A stretch of DNA of 64,000 nucleotides from Saprospiraceae bacterium (lineage in GTDB: Bacteria; Bacteroidota; Bacteroidia; Chitinophagales; Saprospiraceae). Of this stretch, positions 1 to 8,664 are shown piece after piece; the first letter of the stretch is position 1; each line of letters begins with the position of its first letter. Position numbers and translations under genes: made by a program. Under the pieces are notes generated by a model that saw nothing but the letters and a program-made list of their open reading frames with translations, made no database searches and was not told the DNA's origin. The DNA lies in contig JADKAE010000015.1 of the NCBI GenBank assembly GCA_016715405.1, positions 149,125-213,124 of the forward strand, read 5' to 3'.

Positions 1-1
1 A

Positions 2-180
2 ACTAGCTCAAAAGGCACTACACTTATTCATGCTACCGGAGACAAAATTCCTGAAGCAAATAGAGAACTCTTCGTTTTTGAAAAGTAAACGGAGAATGGA
101 AAATTGCCCGGTACATGTTTAACAAGACTGAGCCGAAAAATAAAAACCGCACAACATTGTATAAAAGCAATGGAAGTTGA
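2..180 (+). pseudogene. C-terminal fragment of a SnoaL/DUF4440-like protein, frameshifted
   Basis: The window opens inside a reading frame that stops at 86-88. Adding one A to the run at 81-84 joins it to a second frame ending at 178-180, giving a tail of the form FVFEK-VNGEWKIARYMFN. The GEWKI-R-MFN ending is typical of DUF4440/SnoaL-like small alpha+beta barrel proteins. The family call rests on this tail only; the N-terminus lies outside the window. Confidence 0.4.
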
Positions 181-264
181 TTAATTAGTGGGCTTGAAAG
201 CGATATGCTTTTAAGCCGTTACTGCTTTTATAAGAGACCGTTATAGGGCATTTTAAGACTACCA

Positions 265-398
265 ATGGACAAATACAAAGAAACATTTGACACATGGAAC
301 AACAAAGTATAAAATATCAGAAACAGAATTTGACATCACACAATACTACGGAAAGAAGAAAAACGCCTTATAACACGGATTTTACGTCAGCGGGCTGA
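265..398 (+). pseudogene. N-terminal remnant of a class I SAM methyltransferase-like gene
   Basis: The ATG at 265 opens MDKYKETFDTWN, which resembles the start of a common Bacteroidota SAM-dependent methyltransferase. The frame stops at 310-312. A shifted frame continues with KYQ and ends at 396-398 without any methyltransferase core motif. Only about 40 codons remain, so this is a dead fragment. The family call comes from recall of the N-terminus and is weak. Confidence 0.25.
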
Positions 399-481
399 CG
401 CGTAAATTTGAGCTTTCCGCTTTGACGGGACAAGTTGTACCCTAAACCCACCCGACACCAAGCCCCGAACCTGTTACAAGC
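366..481. repeat. Imperfect inverted-repeat structure, possible attC-like cassette end
   Basis: CTTATAAC at 367-374 faces GTTACAAG at 473-480, so the ends are near-complementary, and an inner hairpin (TTACG-TCAG against CTGACGCGTAA, 382-404) lies between them. The arrangement, about 115 bp of folded non-coding DNA between unrelated gene fragments, resembles an integron attC site. The outer cores do not match the canonical RYYYAAC/GTTRRRY pair. No integrase is in the window. Confidence 0.25.
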
Positions 482-580
482 AAGACCGTACAACGAATAA
501 ACGCCTATTCAATGCAAATAATGCAACGATAGTTTTGATTGCAACGATTAACTGTATATTCGTTGCAAATATTAAGACGA

Positions 581-1362
581 ATGAGCTATTATATACACCA
601 AAACTTAATTGGCCCACTTTTACCTGGAATAGTGACGAATTTGTCAATCTACCGAGCGAAGCAAGAAATCTACAAGGGCGTTTAATTGGTAAAATGGAAA
701 CACTTGGTTTTGAATTTCGAGATGAAGCTTCACTTGAAACCCTAACTTTAGATGTATTGAAATCGGCAGAAATCGAAGGAGAGCTATTAAATCCAGCGCA
801 AGTTCGTTCTTCAATAGCCCAAAGATTGGGCATGGAATTCGCTGGTACAATTATGTCCGATAGAAATGTGGACGGGATGGTTGATATGATGATTGATGCA
901 ACCCGTAATTGTTTTGCCCCGTTGACTAAAGAAAGACTATTTGACTGGCACGCGGCATTGTTCCCAATGGGGAGAAGTGGAATATTCAAGATAATAGTTG
1001 CTGATTGGAGAAAAGATATATCCGGGAAAATGCAAGTGGTATCAGGCGCGGCGGGAAGGGAGAAAATTCATTTTCAAGCTCCGGATGCTGATTTAATCGA
1101 GATGGAAATGAACCGTTTTTTGCAATGGTTTAACGAAGAAAATAAAATAGATTTAGTAATAAAAGCTGCTATTGCGCACCTTTGGTTTGTAACTATCCAT
1201 CCATTTCAAGATGGAAATGGGCGAATTACAAGAGCATTAGCCGATATGTTATTAGCCCAGTCTGATAAGAGCACACAACGATTTTATAGTATGTCTGCCC
1301 AAATAAGGATAGAAAGAAAAGAATACTATGATATGCTTGAAAAGTCAAAAAGGAGACCTTGA
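581..1362 (+). CDS. Fic domain protein (AMPylase), N-terminal and catalytic part
   Basis: Fic proteins transfer AMP from ATP to hydroxyl side chains. The ATG at 581 gives M-YYIHQ-, as in DUF4172-type Fic proteins. One missing base near 605-608 moves the rest to the frame that continues NWPTFTWN. The catalytic motif HPFQDGNGR is at about residues 206-214. The inhibitory helix motif SAEIEG ([S/T]xxxE[G/N]) is near residue 61, so this is a class II Fic with N-terminal auto-inhibition. The frame breaks again near 1350 and runs out at 1362. A TTG at 535 also opens this frame but lacks the family N-terminus. Confidence 0.8.
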
Positions 1363-2598
1363 TATAACTGAGTGGATAAAGTGGTTTTGTTGCTTGATAA
1401 ATGCTTTAAATGCAAACCGAAAAACTTTGACACGAGTTTTGTAAAGCTGATTTTTGGAGCAAGCATTCAAAACTATCATTAACGAGAGACAGAGAAAAGT
1501 GTTAAACAAAATACTGGATGGATTTGAAGGCAAGCTGACATCGATAAAATGGGCTAAGATTGCCAAATGTTCAAAGGACACTGCAATTCGAGATATTAAT
1601 GATTTGATAGGTAAAGAAGTATTACAAAACACAGCTTTCATGGGCGGAGGCACATTGCTGTCGTTGATCATCTCGCGCAGGTCGATCTCGATAGCCCTGG
1701 CGATAGAGGTGATCGGCACGTCGTTGTAACTGCCTTCGAAGGGGTTTTCGGAGTAATCGCCGATTTTTTCCATCAGGAAAAATATCCAGATTACGAGTGC
1801 GGAAAACGGCACGCAGAGCCAGACCAGCCAGCTCTGCATATCTACAAACGTGTCGAGCATGCCGAAAGGTAAGACAATAGAAAATACCATTGTGAGCCAC
1901 AAAGTGGTAGAGGCGTATTGCCGGGGAAAGGGGAAGTTTTTGATGCGCTCGCTTCTCCCCTGCTCGTCGTAAAAAGCGCCGATAAGCTGGTGGAATTCCA
2001 TGTGGCGAAAATCTTCAAAATAACCCGCATCTCTCAATTCCTGGAGCCGCTGCGCCTGTTTGGCCATTATTTGTGTGGCCATATTGGCTTTGGGTTTGTA
2101 ACTTTGAAATTCTTCTTCCGAAATCAAACCCTCCAATTCCTTATCGAGATTGCTGAAGTATTCTTCGCAAATCGTAGGCAGGTATAGGCCCTTAATCCTG
2201 CTTTCGGTGTGCTCCCACTCTCTGCTCAGGCGCAGTTGGTAGCGCAACGCCGTGAGCCAGGCGATATGCCGGTAGATTAATTCTTTTTTTACCGCATCGG
2301 CGTTTTCGCCCTGAATAAACGATATCACCGCCGCGCCAAAGGTACGGCTGGCGTTTACTATGCCGCCCCATATTTTTCGCGCTTCCCAGGTGCGGTCGTA
2401 CGAACTGTTATTTTTAAAACCCAAATAAAAAGCTACCGCAATACCCATCACGCCAATGGGTTGCCAGGGCAGGGAGAGGTTGAGGTCGAAAAAATAAAAC
2501 AGCGCCGTGATAGCCGCTGCATACAGGCCTCCCCATAAAAAGGGTTGCTTCGACCAGTTGACGGTCATCCAAAAACCGTAGTTCTTTTTTACGTACAT
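1345..2598 (-). CDS. Bestrophin/RFP-TM family chloride channel, C-terminus replaced
   Basis: A membrane protein of the UPF0187/bestrophin family, predicted to be a pentameric anion channel. Hydrophobic segments lie at about residues 20-40, 45-62, 235-255 and 260-280. Family features include the GFKNNSSYDRTWEARKIW block after TM2 and the IENPF-like DYSENPFEG region. Native sequence ends near residue 320 (VPPPMKAV). The last 95 or so residues are antisense readthrough of the Fic gene, so the real 3' end was lost at about 1640. The ATG at 2596-2598 fits the family N-terminus. It is the first gene of the G+C-richer backbone. Confidence 0.8.
   Translation of the reverse strand: MYVKKNYGFWMTVNWSKQPFLWGGLYAAAITALFYFFDLNLSLPWQPIGVMGIAVAFYLGFKNNSSYDRTWEARKIWGGIVNASRTFGAAVISFIQGENADAVKKELIYRHIAWLTALRYQLRLSREWEHTESRIKGLYLPTICEEYFSNLDKELEGLISEEEFQSYKPKANMATQIMAKQAQRLQELRDAGYFEDFRHMEFHQLIGAFYDEQGRSERIKNFPFPRQYASTTLWLTMVFSIVLPFGMLDTFVDMQSWLVWLCVPFSALVIWIFFLMEKIGDYSENPFEGSYNDVPITSIARAIEIDLREMINDSNVPPPMKAVFCNTSLPIKSLISRIAVSFEHLAILAHFIDVSLPSNPSSILFNTFLCLSLMIVLNACSKNQLYKTRVKVFRFAFKAFIKQQNHFIHSVISRSPF
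1363..1650 (+). pseudogene. C-terminal part of the Fic protein, winged helix, truncated
   Basis: With one-base shifts near 1350 and 1440, coding continues as KGDLDITEWIKWF and then, from about 1455, as INERQRKVLNKILDGFEGKL...DLIGKEVLQ. This is the helical linker and winged-helix tail of DUF4172 Fic proteins. The match stops at about 1640, where the opposite strand becomes the 3' end of the bestrophin gene. The final residues of the Fic protein are missing. Confidence 0.6.
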
Positions 2599-2613
2599 GA
2601 CTATTGCGTTTTT

Positions 2614-3157
2614 TTACTTTCCCATCCAGCGTTTGAATTCCGTGGCTTTTTCTTTGCTCACTATCACGTCGTTGGCTTCGGTTTTGGGGTTGAGTTGTAA
2701 AATGAGTTTACCCCCAAAATAATTGTCTATCGACTTGATAGCCTTGGCATGCACCAGATAGCTGCGATTTACCCGGTAAAACTCCGCCGGGTCGAGCATC
2801 TCCCCCAATTCTTCGAGGGTGTAGTCTACGATAAAGCGGCGATTATCCCAGGTTTTCAGCAAACAGATTTTGCCGTCGGCGGTAAACCAGGCTATTTCGT
2901 GGAGCTCTACGCTGATCCAGCGCTGGCCCTGTTTGAGAAGGAAACGCTTTCGATAGGTTTTGGTTTGCTGAGACTGCCGCAACTCCCGGATGAGATGGTC
3001 GATGTCGATCGCCGCGGCGGGCGACTGGAACTGGTCTTTCAGCCGCCGGAATTTATCCAATGCCCTCGCCAACTCCTCTTTTTTTACCGGTTTTAGCAGG
3101 TAGTCGATGCCGTTGACCTTGAAAGCGTGCAGCGCGTATTCGTCGTAAGAGGTGGTA
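2614..3157 (-). CDS. LytTR response regulator, DNA-binding part
   Basis: C-terminal half of a LytR/AgrA-type regulator. After a linker (LARALDKFRRLKD), a LytTR domain covers about the last 100 residues (KRFLLKQGQRW..., FYRVNRSYLVH, the usual R-N-SYLVH signature). LytTR domains bind direct repeats in promoters. The frame is separated from the receiver by one missing base in the A run at 3157-3160; restoring it gives the standard APIVFTTSYDEYALHAF strand. It is the partner of the kinase just upstream. Confidence 0.85.
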
Positions 3158-3389
3158 AAACAATGGGCGCGCGCACGTCGACCTGGTTAAAAATTTCAAA
3201 GCATTGCCCGTCGGCCAGCTCGATGTCCATGAAGATCAGGTCGGGTATGGGGTTGTGCTGCAACCACTGCACCGCCGATTTGATGCTCTCGGCATGGCCC
3301 AGCACTGTCAGGCCCGCGTCGACCTCGCCCAGCAATTTGACGAGCCGCTCCAGGCCCAGGTATTCGTCTTCTATGATAAAAAGTGTCAT
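3158..3389 (-). CDS. LytTR response regulator, receiver domain
   Basis: Receiver domain starting MTLFIIEDE. The acidic pocket is E7-D8, and the phosphoacceptor is D55 in LIFMDIEL. The ATG at 3387-3389 is preferred to upstream in-frame codons because those are encoded by the mirrored repeat between this gene and the kinase. The conserved Lys and the LytTR domain follow in the next frame after a single-base loss near 3158. Confidence 0.85.
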
Positions 3390-3394
3390 ATTTG

Positions 3395-3487
3395 TGTGAA
3401 CTGTGAACAGTGAACTGAACTGAAACTGTGAACAGTGAACAGTGCTGCTACCTGATCGGTTCACAGTTCACTGTTCACAGTTCACTA
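3395..3487. repeat. Mirrored tandem repeat, unit GTGAACT/GTGAACA (7 nt)
   Basis: The left arm at 3395-3443 repeats GTGAAC(T/A). The right arm at 3458-3486 is its reverse complement, giving about 25 bp of near-perfect stem. It sits between the kinase and its regulator, begins at the kinase stop codon (3485-3487) and ends a few bases before the regulator start. On the transcript it would form a strong hairpin inside the operon. Confidence 0.85.
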
Positions 3488-4504
3488 AACTATCAACGGA
3501 AGCAACACGGTAAACTCCGTCTCGGTTTCCCGGATTTCTACGTATGGATGGTTGAGCAGCCGGTAGCGGGCAACGATATTGGCCAGGCCTACTTTGACCG
3601 AAGGCAGCGTAATATTGCGCTTTTGCAGGTTGTTCACCACCGCCAGCCGGTCGCTGCCCTCGGTGAAGATACGCAGCCGGAGGGGACTGGCGGTAGAGGT
3701 TTCGTTGTGTTTGACGGCGTTTTCTACCAGCAACTGCAGGGTAAGCGGTGGGATGAGGTATTGCCGCGCCCCCTCCGCCACGTCGATATCTACCTGAAAC
3801 CCTTCGCCAAAACGGGTTTTTAATAAATGTACATACGATTTAATAAAATCCAACTCCCGGCCCAGGCTGGTCAGCTCGTCCTGGTTGCTTTGCAACAGGT
3901 AGCGGTATACCTCGCTCATTTCTTCTACAAATTTTTCCGCCTTGGCAGGGTCTATGGAGATCAGCGAACTCAGGCTGTTGAGGCTGTTGAACAAAAAATG
4001 GGGGCTGACCTGCTGCTTCAGGCTGTCGTATTGCGCCATCAGGTTGATGCGCAGCAATTCGTCTTTTTCTTTTTCGGCGTGGTTGAGCTGGTCGTAGTGG
4101 TAAAAAGCTTCTGACAGTCCCAGAATATACAAGGCCGTCACGGCCGACTGGGTCAGATTGAGCAGCAACGTTTTCCAGCCGAATGCGTATACGGGGTTGT
4201 CGGAATAATATTGCAAAAACATATCCGAAAGCGTCATCAGTGTGGCCAATAAAGGTACGCTTATCGCAAATGACCGGATGATGCGCTTATAAGTAAACGG
4301 CAAACCGGGCATCCTGCGCTGCATCCATTTACCTACGGCAAAAACGGAAAAAAACTGCACGGCAATGCCGGTGGCCAATATCAGCAGATAGCTGATTTTC
4401 TGCTGCCGGCTCATCTCGTCCTCCGGCCCGAAATTGATGGCATTCGACACCACCAGCAACAACACGCCGGCCAGTAATATCAGCCATTGGTATTCTTTTT
4501 TCAT
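3485..4504 (-). CDS. LytS/YehU-type sensor histidine kinase
   Basis: A membrane kinase of the His_kinase (PF06580) family. Four hydrophobic segments occupy about residues 18-145 (counting from an upstream start at 4540), followed by a coiled linker and the phosphoacceptor motif SPHFLFNSLN (H about 181), then the ATPase N-box LLVENAVKHNE. I prefer MKKEYQWL at 4504 because it leaves a short N-terminal tail before TM1. It lies directly upstream of the LytTR regulator and should phosphorylate it. The signal and target genes are not evident. Confidence 0.87.
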   Translation of the reverse strand: MKKEYQWLILLAGVLLLVVSNAINFGPEDEMSRQQKISYLLILATGIAVQFFSVFAVGKWMQRRMPGLPFTYKRIIRSFAISVPLLATLMTLSDMFLQYYSDNPVYAFGWKTLLLNLTQSAVTALYILGLSEAFYHYDQLNHAEKEKDELLRINLMAQYDSLKQQVSPHFLFNSLNSLSSLISIDPAKAEKFVEEMSEVYRYLLQSNQDELTSLGRELDFIKSYVHLLKTRFGEGFQVDIDVAEGARQYLIPPLTLQLLVENAVKHNETSTASPLRLRIFTEGSDRLAVVNNLQKRNITLPSVKVGLANIVARYRLLNHPYVEIRETETEFTVLLPLIV

Positions 4505-4620
4505 TTTAAATGGCAACTGGTTTTTTGCAAAAATCGACATTACTGCTCATTCTACGCTACCCTAAATGGATCGAATAGCCAAAAAGCAGCGCGAAACGGC
4601 GGAAAAATGCCCCGAAGGGG

Positions 4621-4760
4621 CGACTTGACGACTTGACGACTTTGCGACTTTACGACTTTACGAAGGTACGATCCTGGAAAAAACCTCCCACGATCGCATA
4701 GTCGCAAAGTCGCACAGTCGTATAGTCGTATAGTCGTATAGTCGTGAACTCAGTCGTACT
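4621..4760. repeat. Mirrored tandem repeat, unit AGTCGTAT/GACTTTAC (8-9 nt)
   Basis: The left arm at 4621-4677 repeats (A)CGACTT(TA/TG). The right arm at 4689-4760 repeats AGTCG(TAT/CAA/CAC), its complement. Upstream of the kinase and downstream of nothing recognisable, it lies between two divergent genes. The same 8-nt family recurs at 41.2, 45.3 and 51.9 kb. Confidence 0.8.
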
Positions 4761-4911
4761 CCACTTTTGGCTGCTTGAGGGCTTTCGGCTGAATTGCGGC
4801 AGGCTGTCCAGCATATTTGCCTTACTGCACGGAGATGACCCTTTGTCGTGCCTCAAACCTTGACTTGTTGTTGAGGTGTAACCGCAGCACGAGCGGGTAA
4901 AAATCAACCAT
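4750..4911 (-). other. Possible remnant of a short gene
   Basis: From ATG 4911 the frame reads MVDFYPLVLRLHLNNKS and has one in-frame TAA before ending at 4750-4752 in the edge of the mirrored repeat. Composition looks coding (LKQPKVEYD tail), but I recognise no family. The rest of 4541-4935 holds only the repeat and presumed promoters for the two divergent genes. Confidence 0.2.
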
Positions 4912-4935
4912 TGTTTCATGTTAAATTTAATAAAA

Positions 4936-5551
4936 ATGAAGATCCAACTCTTTTAATCCAGGATTAATCAAACCGCTATCGCTAATCGGCGCAGCCCTGT
5001 TTTTAATGGCATCCCCGCGGCTCCATGCCCAGGACGGCAGCCGCAATAACACCCTGCCGATCACTATCAGCGTATTTACCGAATCGGTCAGCCTGCCCAA
5101 TTTCAGGGGATTTTTCCGCAATCCCAACTGGGGGGTGCGCGTGGGTACCGAATTGTACTACCGCCAACGCGACGGACACCAACTGCTGCAAAATATCCAG
5201 CTGGGCTACTACCGCCACGACGGACTCCAACAAGGCGCCTTTGTCAGCACGGCCTTCGGCTACCGCAAATTCTTCGGCGACTTCTTCGCCGACGCCACTA
5301 TCGGCGGCGGCTACCTGCACCTCATCTCCGACCTGCGCCGCTACGAACCCGATGGCGATAGCTACCGGCCGGCCTCCCAACGCCTGCATAAGTTTATGCC
5401 TACTGTCGGACTCGGCATAGGCTACCGCTTCCACAACGTGACCGTGTTCTCCCGCTACGAAGCCTTCGGCGAAATGCCCTTTAATTACAACGGTTCCCCC
5501 GTTTTGCCACACAAGACGCTGCATGTGGGGGCGGGGTTTTATCCGTTTTAG
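4936..5551 (+). CDS. Outer-membrane beta-barrel protein, hypothetical
   Basis: Removing one T from the run at 4951-4954 joins ATG 4936 to the long frame and gives a signal peptide MKIQLFNPGLIKPLSLIGAA... with likely cleavage at LHAQ-D. The mature part (about 170 residues) alternates aromatic and polar residues (VRVGTELYYRQR, GAFVSTAFGYRKFFGDFFADATIGGGYLH) and ends in GAGFYPF, a terminal-F barrel strand. It is a small porin-like or transport-accessory barrel of unknown substrate. A start at 5006 would lose the signal peptide. The TAG stop is already the first unit of the repeat that follows. Confidence 0.65.
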
Positions 5552-5653
5552 TGCCTTCGGCAGTTTAGCGTTAGGGTTTAGTGCATTCGCAGTTTAGTGC
5601 ATGCTAAACCCAATCGCTAAACCCTATCGCTAAACCCGCCAAAGGCGCTAAAC
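5547..5653. repeat. Mirrored tandem repeat, unit (A)GTTTAGTGCATTCGC
   Basis: GTTTAGTGC(C/A)TTCG-type units run from the stop codon of the barrel gene to about 5600. Complementary CGCTAAACCC(T)AT units follow to 5653, just before the Shine-Dalgarno region of the next gene. The same unit occurs at 30.1 and 41.2 kb. Confidence 0.8.
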
Positions 5654-5686
5654 CATTTTCACCAAATCCAAGAAATAACATCCGAC

Positions 5687-6031
5687 ATGAAAAACCTAAT
5701 CCTCGCTGCAACCTTGTTGCTGAGCGCAACAGCTTGCGAAAAAGACATCTTCATTCCCAAACCCGACGTGGTAGACGACGTCAGCTATGCCGAGCATCCC
5801 AAACACCAGGAATATCTGGCGCAATTGGAGGCTTACCGCAAAAACACCAACTCGCCGGGCGCTATATGGCTCGTATACCGCCAGGGAGAACCCTTGTGGG
5901 CAGGCGCCGTAGGCAAATCAAACCTCGAGCACCAGACCGCCATGCGCACCAACACGCCGTTCCGGGTGGGCAGCATCACCAAGACTTTTGTCGCCACGGC
6001 TGTCCTGAAACTCGTAGAACAAGGCGGTTAA
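5687..6031 (+). CDS. Serine hydrolase (class C beta-lactamase family), N-terminal part
   Basis: Lipoprotein signal ending at Cys17 (SATAC), then the first part of a beta-lactamase/D-Ala-D-Ala carboxypeptidase fold. The SxxK motif is SITK in FRVGSITKTF. Such exported serine hydrolases act on D-amino-acid peptides, esters or beta-lactams; the substrate cannot be read here. The frame ends at GG-TAA where one base is missing from GG(T)TTAAGC, so the gene continues as the next entry. Confidence 0.85.
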   Translation: MKNLILAATLLLSATACEKDIFIPKPDVVDDVSYAEHPKHQEYLAQLEAYRKNTNSPGAIWLVYRQGEPLWAGAVGKSNLEHQTAMRTNTPFRVGSITKTFVATAVLKLVEQGG

Positions 6032-6819
6032 GCCTCGACGACAGACTCGGCACGCGTTTGCCCAAAGTGACGGGTAAAATCCCCCAGGCAGACCAGATCA
6101 CCCTGCGCCACCTGCTGGGCCACCTGTCGGGCATCGTCGACCCGCCCAACGAAAGCATCCGCTACCAACTCGACCTCGTCGACGACCCCGAGCGCATGGA
6201 CGACAAAAGCATCGACCAACTGCTGGAGGAATACGTGTACGGCAAACCCCTGCATTTCGAGCCGGGCGCGGCCTATTCTTACAGCAACACCAACTACTGG
6301 CTGCTGGGACAGATCATAGAGTCCGTCACCGGAAAAACCGTGCAACAAGTACTCGACGAATTCATCTTCATCCCGCTGGCATTGACGGGCACCTACCTCG
6401 AGCAGCGCGACGACCGCAACGTAGCCCGCGGTTATGCCGACCTGTATGGCGACGGCAGACTACTCGACGTAAGCCGCTGGGACCGCGCCGACACCGACGG
6501 CAAAGCTGACGGCGGCATCATCAGCACCGCCGCCGACCTGAAGACGTTCCTGCTGGCCCTAATGCAGGGGCAACTGATATCGCCCGCCTCCCTCGAAATG
6601 ATGAAAGCGGTACAACTGCAAGGCTGCGACAATATCTTCTGCGAATACGGCCTCGGCCTCGAGCTCTGGCGCTTCGGCGACGCCATCGCTTTCGGTCACA
6701 ACGGCGGCTCGGTCGGCATCGAAGCCAATGTCATCTACATGCCCGCCACCGGCAACCTGACCGTGATTTACAAGAATAATGGCAATGGGTCGGATAAAGG
6801 GTTTTGGAGGGGGTGTTGA
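6030..6819 (+). CDS. Serine hydrolase (class C beta-lactamase family), C-terminal part
   Basis: Continues as SLDDRLG...ITLRHLLGHLSGI, the usual HLLxHxSG block. Then come the second catalytic motif YSN (in AAYSYSNTNY) and the third motif HNG (in FGHNGGSVG). Together with the preceding fragment it makes a complete protein of about 377 residues anchored to a membrane. No AmpR-like regulator is adjacent. Confidence 0.85.
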
Positions 6820-6828
6820 GGTAGGGAA

Positions 6829-6907
6829 TTTTGGAATTCGGATTTCGGATTGCGGATTGAACCAGGCTAAATCCGCAATCCGCAATCCGAAATTGAAAAT
6901 TGCGGAT
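6829..6907. repeat. Mirrored tandem repeat, unit GGATTGC / GCAATCC
   Basis: Units of the type TTCGGATTGCGGATT at 6835-6860 are answered by AATCCGCAATCCG at 6871-6890. It fills the space between the serine hydrolase and the GH13 gene. An open frame runs through it from upstream (from 6779), but that N-terminal extension is repeat-encoded and not a real protein start. Confidence 0.75.
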
Positions 6908-6973
6908 TTGGTCAAGGAATTCTACATTTGCGATAGTCCGCATTCCAAAATCACCACACCATCCAAGCATACC

Positions 6974-8320
6974 ATGCCTGACACAACAAATCACTCAGCA
7001 ATAACCCCCCACTGGTGGAAAGAAGCCGCCATCTACCAAATATACCCGCGCAGCTTCAAAGACAGCAACGGCGATGGCATCGGCGACCTCAACGGCATCA
7101 CCGGGCAACTCGACTATATCAAAAACCTCGGTATCGACGTCATCTGGCTGAGCCCCATTTTTAAATCGCCCAATGCCGATAACGGCTATGATATCTCCGA
7201 TTATCGGGCCATCATGGATGAATTCGGCACGATGGCCGATTTTGAGCAGCTCCTGGCCGGCGTAAAACAACGCGGCATGCGGCTGATACTCGACCTGGTG
7301 GCCAACCACAGCTCCGACGAACACGCCTGGTTCGTGGAGTCGCGAAAGTCGAAGGACAACCCCTACCGCGATTATTATATCTGGCGGCCCGCCAAAGACG
7401 GCCAGGCGCCCAACAACTGGCTGTCGTATTTCAGCGGTTCCGCCTGGCAACTCGACCCCGCTACCGGCGAGTATTACCTGCACCTCTTTGCAGTGAAACA
7501 ACCCGACCTGAATTGGGACAACCCCCGACTGCGCCACGAGATCTACGATATTATGCGCTTCTGGCTCGATAAGGGCATCAACGGTTTTCGCATGGATGTG
7601 ATCCCGTTTATTTCTAAAGACCCCGCCTTCCCCGATTATCCCGCCGGTTTCGACGGCGATTTCGGCAAGGTGTACGCCTCGGGGCCCAGGCTGCACGACT
7701 ATATCCAGGAGATGCACCGCGAGGTGCTGTCGAAATACGACGCCATGACGGTGGGCGAAGCCGCCGGCGTAAGCCTGGAGCAAACACCCCTGCTCGTCGA
7801 CGAACGCCGCAAGGAGCTGAATATGATCTTCCAGTTCGACCTGGTAGGCCTCGACAGAGCCGGGGCTTTCTGGAAATACAGCCCCTTTGAGCTGCCCCAG
7901 CTGAAAGCCATCTTTGCCCGCTACGAAAAGAGCCTCGACTACCACTGCTGGCCAACGGTATTCCTAAGCAACCACGACAACCCGCGGCCCGTCTCCCGCT
8001 TCGGCAACGACGTCCCGGCCTTCCGCGAGCCCTCGGCCAAAATGCTGGCTACCCTGCTGCTCACGATGAAGGGCACGCCGTTTATCTACCAGGGCGACGA
8101 ACTGGGTATGACGAACTACCCGTTTACCGATATCAAAGAATTTGACGATATCCAGGTCCGCAACGCCTGGCAGGAAGAGGTGGTACAAAACAACGGCGAC
8201 CCCGCCGATTTTATGTATCATATGCTGCACACCACCCGTGACCACTCGCGCACCTGCATGCAATGGGACGATGGCGACAATGCCGGCTTTAGCACGGCGG
8301 AAAAACCTGGTTTGTGGTGA
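6974..8320 (+). CDS. GH13 alpha-glucosidase / alpha-amylase family, catalytic part
   Basis: Begins WWKEAAIYQIYPRSF, the signature of oligo-1,6-glucosidase/alpha-glucosidase GH13 enzymes. Conserved regions are DLVANHSSDEH (region I), GFRMDV with nucleophile D208, VGEAAG with acid/base E262, and LSNHDNPR (region IV). It should release glucose from short alpha-glucans. No signal peptide is present with ATG 6974, so it is probably cytoplasmic, unlike the lipoprotein paralogue at 63 kb. One A is missing from the run at 8301-8305; true coding continues in the next entry. It may serve the Sus operon downstream. Confidence 0.9.
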   Translation: MPDTTNHSAITPHWWKEAAIYQIYPRSFKDSNGDGIGDLNGITGQLDYIKNLGIDVIWLSPIFKSPNADNGYDISDYRAIMDEFGTMADFEQLLAGVKQRGMRLILDLVANHSSDEHAWFVESRKSKDNPYRDYYIWRPAKDGQAPNNWLSYFSGSAWQLDPATGEYYLHLFAVKQPDLNWDNPRLRHEIYDIMRFWLDKGINGFRMDVIPFISKDPAFPDYPAGFDGDFGKVYASGPRLHDYIQEMHREVLSKYDAMTVGEAAGVSLEQTPLLVDERRKELNMIFQFDLVGLDRAGAFWKYSPFELPQLKAIFARYEKSLDYHCWPTVFLSNHDNPRPVSRFGNDVPAFREPSAKMLATLLLTMKGTPFIYQGDELGMTNYPFTDIKEFDDIQVRNAWQEEVVQNNGDPADFMYHMLHTTRDHSRTCMQWDDGDNAGFSTAEKPGLW

Positions 8321-8664
8321 ATCCCAATTTCAAAACCATCAACGCAAAACGGGCTATTGCCGATCCTCATTCGGTGTACCACTATTACCGCAAGCTGCTC
8401 GCCTTGCGCAAGCAGACGCCGGCTTTGATCTACGGCGATTTCGCCGATATTGACCCTTCACACGCGCAGGTGTTCACCTACACGCGAACGCTAGGTGAGG
8501 CACGGTATCTGGTGGTATTGCACTTCGGCAGCGAGCCGCTGTCGTATACCTTGCCCAAAGGCATACAAACCGGACAATGGATATTCGGCAATTCCGCCCC
8601 CGCCGGTGAGCAATCGACTACTCTGTCGTTGCATCCTTATGAGGCCCGGATTTATACGCTTTGA
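8306..8664 (+). CDS. GH13 alpha-glucosidase, C-terminal part
   Basis: After restoring the A run, the sequence continues TWFVVNPNFKTINA, the usual block after RTxMQW, then YYRKLLALRKQTPALIYGDF and the C-terminal beta-sandwich (RYLVVLHFGSEP...LHPYEARIYTL). With the first fragment it forms a full enzyme of about 563 residues. It converges with the next gene and overlaps it by 47 bp. Confidence 0.88.

Noticed and set aside
4650..4919. 89-codon frame on the minus strand
   Set aside because: Its second half (TTIRLYDYTTVRLCDYAIV) is translated repeat; only the 4750-4911 piece in another frame looks faintly coding.
6779..6973. 65-residue N-terminal extension of the GH13 enzyme
   Set aside because: It is encoded by the tail of the upstream gene and the mirrored GGATTGC repeat; the family N-terminus begins after ATG 6974.
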